From Planctomycetaceae bacterium UBA2972 (GTDB lineage: Bacteria > Planctomycetota > Planctomycetia > Pirellulales > Pirellulaceae), in assembly GCA_002348315.1 (NCBI GenBank), contig DEAW01000181.1, forward strand, positions 1 to 15,586: DNA of 15,586 nt, written 5' to 3'. Below are positions 8,601 through 15,336 of this stretch, one piece after another (the first letter of the stretch is position 1; the number at the start of each line of letters is the position of its first letter). The notes under the pieces were generated by a model that had not been told where the DNA came from, ran no database searches, and saw only the letters and a program-made list of their open reading frames with translations. The position numbers and the translations under genes were made by a program.

Positions 8601-11600
8601 CGGAGATGATAATTTCAATTATGTGGAAGACCTGGTGCGAACCTGGTTGGTTAAGAATAGCGAAACGGAAGAAGTTGGTGATGATGCCAAAGCGACGATG
8701 CAGCTTCTTCTGGCCGGGAATTACTTCAAGGCCCGTCGCTTCGATATCGCCCGGAGTGAATACACCACCGTGGTGAATCGGTATCCGGATACCGAACAGG
8801 CCATGGAAGCTCAGTTTGGTATCGGTGAGTCCTTTATGGAGCAAAAGGTATTTGATCAGGCACAACAGGTTTTTGATAAGCTCGCAAATAGTAATGAAAC
8901 ACTGATTGTTGTCCGAGCGGAGTTCCTTCGCGGAGTACTCTCCTTCCGTCGTGGTGATCGGGATGAAGCTCGGGGTATTTTCCGCAGTGTGTTGGAACGA
9001 GTGCCGGATGTCGAGCTGGCGAACCAAACTCTTTACAATCTGGCCGAAATATACCGTGTCGAGGAACGATATATCGATCAGCTCAATCTGCTTCGTACGA
9101 TCGGACGTCTCGGTCGACAGAGTAAAAGTCGACACAATCCCGGGACGCCGTTGTCGATTGTGGTGCATGACAGCGATCTTGGAATCAGTCGGGGACACAA
9201 TCGAATCCCCGTCATAGTGACGACCACCGGTGGTGATAGTGAAATGGTCTACCTGATCTCTACAGGTGCAGGGAAAGGGTTATTCCGAGGTGATCTGGAG
9301 ACAGTGCTGGGAGATGTTGCGAAAGATGATGGGTATCTGCAGTTAACCGGTACTGACGTGATCCGTTGTGACTATCCTGAAGAATTTCGCTCGGAGTTTA
9401 AAAGCGTCCCGCTGTCAGATGTTGATATTAGTATCGCTTCGAATGCGGAATTTGAAATCGCCAGCAGTATCGATGTCGAAAGTGAAGAAACCACCTTTAG
9501 TGACGAGTTGATTGCACAGCAGGAAGGCTCGGATGACGAACGACTAAGTCAGTCACGTCCGGCGAATCAAGTGAAGCCCGGTAACCCCCTGTATATTCAG
9601 GTCGCCGACCCCGATCGTGATTTGACGGCTGAAATTGACAATCTGGTCGTGAAATTGGTGACCGATAGTGGTGATGAAGTGCAGGTCGAAGTCACCGAAA
9701 CATCGCCGCACTCAGGCGTGTTTGAAGGAGCAGTGACCACAAGTGAGTTGCCAGCCGGAGCGTTGGCGACGGATTCGGCGATTGATCATAGTCCGCTGAT
9801 GGCCATTGATAAGGATCCCGCTACGTTTTGGTTGAGCCAACCCGATGGTGCCGCCCCGAAAGACCTGACCGTGGATATGAAAGATCTGTACAGCGTTTCC
9901 CGAGTGAATGTTGGGACACCGAATGACGAGGATAATCTGCCTGTTCGGATGGATTTACTTGGAAGCTATGACGGTGAATTCTGGTTTAGATTATCCAGCT
10001 TCCCTCGTAGAACGCAGGTGCGGGGATTCAGTGAAAATATCTCCGGTATCCAGCAGTTGGTGGTCATGGGCGATCATCGAAGCTATCGGGAATGGAACCA
10101 GGTTCTCACTCTGGCCGCAAACCAGTCGGATGAGTTTACAGCCGTTGAAAATGAATTAATTGTTCAGCAGGAGATCGCCGAGGACGAGAAAGCAGTAGCT
10201 CGCAGCGTGTTGTGGTCAGGGCTGTTTAATATGGAACGCAGTGCCGCAGTTCGTTTCCGAGTGCAGGGAAATACGACCGGACTAGCGGTTGACGGGATCC
10301 TTGAGTTGCCGTTGTCCAATGGGACTCGCACGGTGGATGTCTGGCTGGATAAGGGAACACATCAATTGCAGGCCTTTAGCGCGTTTGCCAATCAACAGCA
10401 GGGAGCCAAACTCGAATATGCGATTGCCAGCGTTGATACTCAACAGGTTCTTTTGCAACCCTTGCGAGCTGAGCAGTTTATTGAAGCTCCTGCTGAAGTG
10501 GAATTGCTGGAAGCACCGCAGATAGTCAAGCGGCTTGATATGACCGCCGCAGAGTTAGTGAAGACGACCGAGACTTTTGCCGTGGTCGAAAAAGCAGATT
10601 CGATGGTGACGCAGAACTGGAATGCCGTTGAAGATACGCTCAGTGTTAGTCTTGAAGGAATGGCTTCCGGAGTGTATGAACTTTGGCTTGAATACAGCCG
10701 CAGTGGAACCGGTAATCAGGTCCGGATCGGTCTGGATCAACAAATTCTCGAACATTCGCTCGTGAATACCGGCTCCTATGATACTTATCAAACAGTATTT
10801 GTCGGTCATGTCATGATTGAAGCTTCCGGCAAGAAACAGTTGTTGTTTACCCCGGTGACAGTCACATCCAATTTGATGGAACTCAAAGCAGTGGAATTAC
10901 GTCCAATTGATCGTGATGCCGTTGTTAAAAGCGGTGATAGCTGGGAATTTCGGTTTCCGGAGCGTCAAATTCGATATACCAAAGTTGTTGTTAATGAATA
11001 TGTAGGTGATGCTGTTGCGATTAATCAAATCGAAGTCGGAGATGCTTCCAACGGCGAGTTACAGATTCCAACCGATTCGGACATCCTCTCATTGGCTTCC
11101 AATGATGTTCTGGAAATCGCAGCGGGAGACCGAGTGGTTGCGACTTACACCGATGAACAAACGCTCAATGAACTTAATACGGCCCAGCTTCTGACTCGCG
11201 AGCTAACGGCTACATATAACAACGGTGAAGTGAATGCTGTTTCCTATGCACTCTCCAGTTCAGCAGCGGGCGGAGTGAACGCGCAACGTAAAGAACTAAT
11301 GCGTGTGGACCCCGGTGAACGCATTGTGGTTGAAGTGGTTGATTACGATGAAGATCGTAGTAACGAAATTGACACGATCACTGTGGAAGTTGCCGTGAAC
11401 GATGGCGAAGCTGTTGAGCTTGAAGCAACCGAGACGGGGCCGAATACAGGAATCTTCACGCGGGAAATTGATACGTCTGATGAGACCGCAGAGAATGTAC
11501 TCACCATAAAGGCCGGGGATGTAGTCTATCTCCGTTATCTGGATAGTCAAAATACGTTCCCGGGCCATACCGTTGCTCGGGAACGAACTGTCTTTGTGAA

Positions 11601-13380
11601 TGAACCGACAGATGCCAGAGTGCGAATTATTCCATCGCTGGCTCAGCGTGAATCGCCAACTGTACCAGCTCGTGTGCAGTATCTTGCCGATGCCGAGCGA
11701 CAGGATAACGCAGCCGTTGCCTTCGACGCTCCGCTCCTGGTTGAAGTGATTGACCCGGATATGGCGAAAGACTCCGGCAGTACCATTACCGTTGCTCTTG
11801 TGACGACCGGTGGTTCGGTCGTCTTTGTGGATTGTGTAATCAGTAACGCCCATTCCGATTTGCCACAGAGTGTGACTGAAAATGAAGCACTGGTTGCCGG
11901 ACGATTCGTTGGTCAGGTCATTATGCAGCTTGGAGGTAAAGATAGCCCGAATGTTATTCCGCTGACTTCTGAAATGCCGCGAGGCTTGATTGGCCGCGCG
12001 CATGATGGCAAGGAAGAGTCCGAGTTGCTTCCGGGGTTGGTCGCGATGGTTCTGAATCTAACCGGCGAAGATTCGATCAGTCTGCGTTACAAAGATGAAG
12101 TCAACGTGGCAGGAGAAGCTAAGATCCTTGACCATAATGCCAAACTGGTTTCCACGGGTCAGCTACAGATTACTGATCGAGAGTATGAAGAATCGGTGGA
12201 ACTACTGCATGTCGGTGAAAAGATCTTCATCAAAGTCAATGATCCGGATCAGGACGTTTCTGACCAGCGCGATAGTATCGAAGTCGTGGTTTCCGGTGAA
12301 CTTGGTGAATCAGAAACCGTATCGCTGTTTGAAACAACGGTGCATAGTGGCGAGTTTACTGCAGCTTTTGATTTGGAAGCGATTGAATCACCAACGGCGA
12401 ATAATATCGATGTGAGTACGCCTCAAATTGAAACTTATTTTGGTGATGAAATTACGGTCACCTACTCGGATCAGCGGTCTGCTGAATCAACAGAAGCGTT
12501 GGAGTTAACTCAGGCATTACCGGTCGTGGTTGGTACCGATGGTTTGGTAACAGCGTTTTCAAAAGCATTTGAGAACGAAGAATTGGCGGTGGAAACGAAA
12601 TTCCGAATCGCGGAAAGTTACTTTGAGCTGTTTAAGAGCCACAAAGATCTGGGACGTGATGAAGAGAAAACGATCGACCTGGAAGCTGGGCGTCGTATCC
12701 TGCAGGAAGTCATGGAAGATTATCCGGATCCGAAATATGTGCCACGCATCTCCTATTTGCTGGGACAGTTTTCCCAGGAATTGGAGCAGTGGTCCCAGGC
12801 TATTTCATCTTATGAAGTCATTCTTCAACAGTATGGTGATCATACGCTGGCACCAGATGCTCAGTACAAGTTGGCGCAGTGTTTAGAACAATCCGGCGAC
12901 TTTGATGAAGCACTGGAGGCCTATGTCACTTTGGCTGCGACCTATCCGAAGAGCCCATTGATTGCGAGTGTCATGATTCGTATTTCAGATCATTTTTATA
13001 AATCAGAAAACTATGAAATTGCTGCACAGGTTGGCGAAAAGTTTCTGGAGAAATTCGAAGGGCATGAACATGCGCAGCGGATGGCGTTTCGTATCGGGCA
13101 GGCATTTTATAAGAATGAAGAATTCAAGAAAGCAGGCGACTCCTTTGATCGCTTTATGAAACTCTTCCCGGAAGATGCTCTTAGTGCGGATGCTCTTTTC
13201 TGGAGTGGTGAAAGTTATCGGATGGGCAACGATAACCAGCTGGCATTCCGACGATACAACCGTTGTCGTTGGGACTTCCCGGCAAGTGAAGCCGCAAAGT
13301 TTGCCCGGGGACGATTGGCATTGCCCGAAATGCTCAATCAATTTGAAGCCGAAGCAAACAGTATTGATAACGATAATTAA
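5626..13380 (+). CDS. Giant exported TPR / beta-module protein (2584 aa)
   Basis: The N-terminus has a basic region and a hydrophobic core (about 17-39), with cleavage probable after ALQA (44), followed by a Gln/Ala/Glu-rich coiled-coil-like stretch (45-85). Degenerate TPR/alpha-solenoid repeats fill about 90-1170. A beta-rich middle follows: module 1 (1180-1252), module 2 start (1316-1375), a discoidin (F5/8C)-like segment with AIDKDPATFW (about 1380-1490), a PA14-like segment (1532-1602), a CBM6-like segment (1679-1762), and three more modules (1893-1975, 2030-2159, 2194-2285). Typical TPRs close the protein (2315-2575) and resemble CpoB/YbgF-type repeats. The ATG at 5626 is chosen over an in-frame TTG at 5584 because it begins the signal peptide, although its ribosome site is weak. 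The frame is intact over 7.7 kb. Likely a periplasmic or outer-envelope scaffold working with the TolQ/TolR-like genes downstream; that link is inferred from position. Confidence 0.85.
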   Translation: MKASHATLWTRIRFPQLTSLCALAWLIGVCSILSLPMLSRALQAQQAQTAEDAQAQQAALEAEQARLAEVNQQLSQLESELGKYKDSAPEAANLMLQLADQYYQHGRALGLVRITQRFTQVQINHPKHREMMLKLIDAQQVLSRNNELVVACRQYLERYGASGEAAAIEIRLADALEQTTDREAAARAAEVVWKRHGNSVIGKRYVERAVYIYQALPGNQLQTQAAVLAEEAMEKIPAKDFARAMGDYSVKLYARLSKYVESNRVINRMFQRGLAGDREQQRDAYLLMARNYQQLQQYTNAANAFQRARQIRDDADSLYTQTLLVYNSKTNPGQTESLLNQFKQKFGSDQRRWTLQQYVALQYYNAMNNAKALQLIREALQGDAVTHNAASLFITLNGSEPARLQDTERVFRDAINKSTLPASRARLYRYLAFNIYKGEAFNQNRALQLCREYLSRYPEGGSDTLYMIDYLFKNSPDDNTFRNDVRMVLASRKKNLQHSGLITYPASWIATNRANADYKGRAQILKQELATADNDALVKLWSQSGGNTKNAASARQQLLETGHFNAMNDEMAVRQLMAQTSYYRSYAPTNDRGTGNKYYALWVRRFPQEIPVAIVYVAMATDYGTPEDCRAALQHMLRLDPQEENSDLYRRLLICAARNEDPNLARQAYNWIRREEQQHGIQANYLTTMGDVLTELKLVDLAKERYQTGANLPVLTSANKTCLDRLAALEEDTQKRQQLYEAAFRKPSDQFGALAHNIISIRLTPAEGQTVDWNAVLTLLEQSRDRDLDRPFTSCGLDFNSCVSYLSTLRASETLEPAQIRAFLDRFVKLDLPLVSPIARLLLLNDEATPKPELMPMLLEYQQATYRSGDEYRGFDQLTQFARSAAANQQHVVATTIGTGILANFASVDENRRKAVRDLVSRSYTQIGEVGLTIDEDSPIAPLLQAALYLRLGDQELAFDLYSENGDLFDEHRDQMPVDLVEFIVERLIAAGGDDNFNYVEDLVRTWLVKNSETEEVGDDAKATMQLLLAGNYFKARRFDIARSEYTTVVNRYPDTEQAMEAQFGIGESFMEQKVFDQAQQVFDKLANSNETLIVVRAEFLRGVLSFRRGDRDEARGIFRSVLERVPDVELANQTLYNLAEIYRVEERYIDQLNLLRTIGRLGRQSKSRHNPGTPLSIVVHDSDLGISRGHNRIPVIVTTTGGDSEMVYLISTGAGKGLFRGDLETVLGDVAKDDGYLQLTGTDVIRCDYPEEFRSEFKSVPLSDVDISIASNAEFEIASSIDVESEETTFSDELIAQQEGSDDERLSQSRPANQVKPGNPLYIQVADPDRDLTAEIDNLVVKLVTDSGDEVQVEVTETSPHSGVFEGAVTTSELPAGALATDSAIDHSPLMAIDKDPATFWLSQPDGAAPKDLTVDMKDLYSVSRVNVGTPNDEDNLPVRMDLLGSYDGEFWFRLSSFPRRTQVRGFSENISGIQQLVVMGDHRSYREWNQVLTLAANQSDEFTAVENELIVQQEIAEDEKAVARSVLWSGLFNMERSAAVRFRVQGNTTGLAVDGILELPLSNGTRTVDVWLDKGTHQLQAFSAFANQQQGAKLEYAIASVDTQQVLLQPLRAEQFIEAPAEVELLEAPQIVKRLDMTAAELVKTTETFAVVEKADSMVTQNWNAVEDTLSVSLEGMASGVYELWLEYSRSGTGNQVRIGLDQQILEHSLVNTGSYDTYQTVFVGHVMIEASGKKQLLFTPVTVTSNLMELKAVELRPIDRDAVVKSGDSWEFRFPERQIRYTKVVVNEYVGDAVAINQIEVGDASNGELQIPTDSDILSLASNDVLEIAAGDRVVATYTDEQTLNELNTAQLLTRELTATYNNGEVNAVSYALSSSAAGGVNAQRKELMRVDPGERIVVEVVDYDEDRSNEIDTITVEVAVNDGEAVELEATETGPNTGIFTREIDTSDETAENVLTIKAGDVVYLRYLDSQNTFPGHTVARERTVFVNEPTDARVRIIPSLAQRESPTVPARVQYLADAERQDNAAVAFDAPLLVEVIDPDMAKDSGSTITVALVTTGGSVVFVDCVISNAHSDLPQSVTENEALVAGRFVGQVIMQLGGKDSPNVIPLTSEMPRGLIGRAHDGKEESELLPGLVAMVLNLTGEDSISLRYKDEVNVAGEAKILDHNAKLVSTGQLQITDREYEESVELLHVGEKIFIKVNDPDQDVSDQRDSIEVVVSGELGESETVSLFETTVHSGEFTAAFDLEAIESPTANNIDVSTPQIETYFGDEITVTYSDQRSAESTEALELTQALPVVVGTDGLVTAFSKAFENEELAVETKFRIAESYFELFKSHKDLGRDEEKTIDLEAGRRILQEVMEDYPDPKYVPRISYLLGQFSQELEQWSQAISSYEVILQQYGDHTLAPDAQYKLAQCLEQSGDFDEALEAYVTLAATYPKSPLIASVMIRISDHFYKSENYEIAAQVGEKFLEKFEGHEHAQRMAFRIGQAFYKNEEFKKAGDSFDRFMKLFPEDALSADALFWSGESYRMGNDNQLAFRRYNRCRWDFPASEAAKFARGRLALPEMLNQFEAEANSIDNDN
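8060..8097 (+). repeat. Perfect 14-bp inverted repeat inside the giant TPR gene
   Basis: CAGAAACGCTCGAA (8060-8073) is exactly complementary to TTCGAGCGTTTCTG (8084-8097), with a 10-nt loop. A T-G wobble could extend the stem by one pair. No T-run follows, so it is not a typical terminator. It encodes part of the alpha-solenoid region and keeps the frame open. Confidence 0.85.
9163..9750 (+). repeat. Beta modules 1 and 2 (start) of the giant TPR protein
   Basis: Module 1 (residues 1180-1252) opens with VHDSDL, contains TTTGGDSE and ends near YPEE. It aligns without gaps with residues 213-285 of the upstream 825-residue protein. Module 2 begins with KPG at 1317-1319, then ADPDRD (1327-1332), a TETSPHSGVF strand (ending at 1366) and TTSE. 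Its expected closing G-D-x-V-x-x-x-Y-x-D strand is not adjacent. Confidence 0.65.
9760..11040 (+). other. Discoidin-like, PA14-like and CBM6-like carbohydrate-binding block
   Basis: This is part of the giant coding sequence. The first segment has the F5/8C (discoidin) pattern: AIDKDPATFW, LTVDM, SRVNVGTP and GSYDGEFW. The second (about 10220-10430) looks PA14-like, with VRFRV, GLAVDGI and a DKGTHQLQAF strand. The third (about 10660-10910) looks like a CBM6-type beta-sandwich, with YELWLEYSRSG, NTGSYDTYQTVFVG and MELKAVELRP. RYTKVVVNEY and AINQIEV (about 10975-11037) look like a final discoidin strand pair. All assignments are by eye; the first is the most convincing. Confidence 0.5.
11302..12480 (+). 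repeat. Three further beta modules of the giant TPR protein
   Basis: Three tandem modules share a common pattern. Module 3 has VDPGERIVVEV, DYDEDRSNEIDTI, ATETGPNTGIF and AGDVVYLRYLD. Module 4 is divergent, with EVIDPDMAKDSGSTI and a closing ISLRYKD. Module 5 has VGEKIFIKVNDPDQD, FETTVHSGEF and GDEITVTYSD. This D-x-D ... E-T-x-x-x-S-G-x-F ... G-D-x-x-x-x-Y-x-D signature is widespread in giant surface proteins of bacteria and archaea, recalled from general knowledge. Confidence 0.65.
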
Positions 13381-13439
13381 CGACAGCTTATCTGCAAAAA
13401 AATAGACAGTCGAAACCCGACAATGAGAAAGACAACAGA

Positions 13440-14483
13440 ATGATTTTTCGACGAATGAATCAAATCTCAGTGGTGACAGCTCTAGTGGCTATGACAATGC
13501 TTATGCTGATTGTCAGTTATTCGGCTGTTGCGCAGGATGACATTCTTAGTGAATTGGCAGGCGAAGACCAGCCCACACAGACTCAAGCAGAAAGTGAAGC
13601 GGCTGCCGCGCAGGCTACGAAGGGCACTCTGGAAAACCAGGAAGCCGCTGAAACAGGTGATAATGCCGTTGAACAATCCGCTGACACAGAAGGTGGGGCT
13701 ATCGGAGAGGTCGAATCTCAGCAGAGCGAGGCTCAACAGGAAGGTGCAGATGCCGAAGAGGCAGCAGCCACAGAGGAAACGAGTGGTCTCGAGGAATTTC
13801 TGAATTCCGGTGCGTTGGGGTTATTGCTTAATGGTGGTGCCTTCATGTGGCCCATTTTATTAATGGGGATTCTGGCAGTTGGAGTAATTATCGAGCGTTA
13901 TCGTAGTTTGAAAATGCTCAATGCAGATGACCAGCAAGTTCGTGAACAGGTCCAGCAACTTCTCTTTGATGACAACATTGAAGAGGCTCTTGAACTGTGC
14001 GATTCTCAACAGGGGCCTGTTCCTGCCGTACTCTCGGCCGGCTTAAGAAAATACTACGTGTTGCGAAAGCTCGATTATGATGTGGCTCGGACTGAAGAGC
14101 AGGTTGTCAAAGCGATGGATGATTACAGTGTTCATATTGTTGCGGGACTCGAACGGCATCTGCCAGTACTGGCCACCGTCTCGAGTGCCGCTCCGATGCT
14201 AGGTTTTCTGGGGACTGTTCAGGGGATGATTGTTGCTTTTCAGCAGATCGTGGAACAAATGGGTGAAACGAATATTGTGGAGGCCGCCGCCAGTGGTATT
14301 CAGGTCTCACTGCTTACCACCTGCTTTGGATTGATTGTCGGTATTCCCGCCTTTGTTGCATTTAATTATTTCACGAGTGTTATTAATCGGTTTGTTTTGC
14401 AAGTTGAACAGTCAGCGACCGAGTTGATTGAAAATGTTTCAATTCAGTTGGCTGCGGCCGGAATTGATGGGAGAGACGAGTAA
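13440..14483 (+). CDS. MotA/TolQ/ExbB proton-channel family protein with secreted N-terminal extension
   Basis: A 347-residue protein. Residues 1-31 form a signal peptide ending in AVA. An Ala/Glu/Gln-rich, low-complexity acidic tail follows to about 118. The TolQ core starts with TM1 (about 133-152), then a cytoplasmic helical region, TM2 (about 241-270) carrying FLGTVQGMI (256-264), and TM3 (about 286-312) with LLTTCFGLIVGIP. TolQ/ExbB proteins form the pentameric stator that conducts protons with TolR/ExbD. Usual members are about 230-250 residues; the excess here is the N-terminal extension, which would lie in the periplasm. GAGAAAG-like purine sequence (13425-13431) precedes the ATG by 8 nt. 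Two TolR/ExbD-like genes follow with very short gaps, so a shared transcript is likely. Substrate class (TolQ, ExbB or AglR type) cannot be decided here. Confidence 0.92.
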   Translation: MIFRRMNQISVVTALVAMTMLMLIVSYSAVAQDDILSELAGEDQPTQTQAESEAAAAQATKGTLENQEAAETGDNAVEQSADTEGGAIGEVESQQSEAQQEGADAEEAAATEETSGLEEFLNSGALGLLLNGGAFMWPILLMGILAVGVIIERYRSLKMLNADDQQVREQVQQLLFDDNIEEALELCDSQQGPVPAVLSAGLRKYYVLRKLDYDVARTEEQVVKAMDDYSVHIVAGLERHLPVLATVSSAAPMLGFLGTVQGMIVAFQQIVEQMGETNIVEAAASGIQVSLLTTCFGLIVGIPAFVAFNYFTSVINRFVLQVEQSATELIENVSIQLAAAGIDGRDE

Positions 14484-14488
14484 GCACG

Positions 14489-14914
14489 GTGAAAGAACGA
14501 CGTCGCAGAAAACTGATGGTCGAACCACCTTCGAGTGCAACAGGGGACATTGCGTTTAACCTGATTGTTTTTTTCCTGGTATGCGCTTCGGTGCAACCGG
14601 ACAGCGGGCGACAGCAAACCTTACCTCGCAGTGAACAGGAAACCGAAGAACAATCAGAGAATATTGAAGTGCAGCTGGGGCGTAATACGGTCATGCTCAA
14701 TGGCAATATTCTCAGGCAGGAAGACTTTAAAGCTGCATTACACCGTGCTTTAAACGGAAAGACACGATCCGAAGATCGAGTGGTCATTGTAAAAAGCAAG
14801 GCAGATACACCCTACCACCACTGGGTCACCGTCACCGAGATGATCGAATCTGCCGGTGGAATCGTGACGATTCAAACTGAAGAGGAGCAACAGGTTGTTG
14901 TACCTGGTGGCTAG
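14489..14914 (+). CDS. ExbD/TolR family protein (first of two)
   Basis: A 141-residue protein, normal for the family. A very basic cytoplasmic N-terminus (ERRRRK) leads into one transmembrane helix (about 19-36) that carries the conserved Asp at position 20 in SATGDIAFNLIVFF. In ExbD/TolR this Asp is the protonatable residue that couples ion flow to movement. The periplasmic part (about 60-141) has the family's beta-alpha pattern, including VQLGRNTVMLNG and RVVIVKSKADTPYHHW. GTG at 14489 is preferred because it keeps the basic N-terminus; an internal ATG at 14516 would remove it. It starts 5 nt after the TolQ-like stop codon, which implies translational coupling. It would pair with the TolQ-like protein and perhaps with the next gene product as a heterodimer. 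Confidence 0.9.
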   Translation: MKERRRRKLMVEPPSSATGDIAFNLIVFFLVCASVQPDSGRQQTLPRSEQETEEQSENIEVQLGRNTVMLNGNILRQEDFKAALHRALNGKTRSEDRVVIVKSKADTPYHHWVTVTEMIESAGGIVTIQTEEEQQVVVPGG

Positions 14915-14920
14915 CCAGGT
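14902..14920 (+). promoter_or_regulatory. Possible hairpin masking the second exbD ribosome site
   Basis: ACCTGG (14902-14907) pairs with CCAGGT (14915-14920). The 7-nt loop contains the first exbD stop codon. The 3' arm covers most of AGGTGA (14917-14922), the Shine-Dalgarno sequence for the ATG at 14930. A ribosome finishing the first gene would open it, which could enforce coupled translation. Short, so possibly chance. Confidence 0.3.
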
Positions 14921-14929
14921 GAATCGCAC

Positions 14930-15334
14930 ATGAAAGTAAAACGACGTACATCACAGGCCGACGTCCCCAGTATGGCAATGGGAGATATCGCCTTTAATCT
15001 CCTTATCTTCTTTGTGATCTTAGCTAGAGCACAGGATGATAGCCATTTGCAATGGCAACCTGCCGCTGCCGAAGAAATTAACGCACAGGGGACTGCAAAA
15101 GTTTCAGTGCTAATTGATAACGACAATAAATACTATGTAAATGGCCAACAGGTCGGAGCCTCGCAGATTGCGGGCGAAGTAGACGCTTTGTTGGGCGACA
15201 CACCTGCCGGGGAACGCATTGTTTTGTTTAAGGTGCACCGCGAAGCTCAAGCGTTATATTTTGAGCCAGCCATTGAAGCCATTAGTGAAGTGGGCGGAGA
15301 TATCGTCCATGTACTTGAAAAGAATCAGGATTAG
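14930..15334 (+). CDS. ExbD/TolR family protein (second of two)
   Basis: A 134-residue protein with the same plan as the preceding one: basic N-terminus (KVKRR), a transmembrane helix (about 17-34) with the conserved Asp19 in MAMGDIAFNLLIFF, and a periplasmic domain with the ExbD-like order VSVLIDNDNKYYVNG ... RIVLFKVHREAQALYFEP. Both proteins share GDIAFNL in the membrane helix but their periplasmic domains differ widely, so this is not a recent duplication. AGGTGA (14917-14922) lies 7 nt before the ATG. Two TolR-like subunits with one TolQ-like subunit are also seen in AglRQS of Myxococcus and in some other ExbB/ExbD loci. Confidence 0.9.
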   Translation: MKVKRRTSQADVPSMAMGDIAFNLLIFFVILARAQDDSHLQWQPAAAEEINAQGTAKVSVLIDNDNKYYVNGQQVGASQIAGEVDALLGDTPAGERIVLFKVHREAQALYFEPAIEAISEVGGDIVHVLEKNQD

Positions 15335-15336
15335 TT

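Noticed and set aside
8494..9198. A 234-codon open frame on the minus strand
   Set aside because: It is antisense to the intact giant TPR gene, shows no recognisable domain, and is explained by codon bias of the opposite strand.
11555..11585. 8-bp inverted repeat CGTTCCCG/CGGGAACG with a 15-nt loop
   Set aside because: Pairs of this length and spacing are expected several times by chance in a window this long.
11296..12003. A 235-codon open frame on the minus strand
   Set aside because: It is antisense to the beta modules of the giant gene and its translation shows no family motif.
13381..13439. A terminator or promoter between the giant TPR gene and the TolQ-like gene
   Set aside because: No stable hairpin with a T-run and no well-spaced promoter hexamers are visible in this 59-nt gap.
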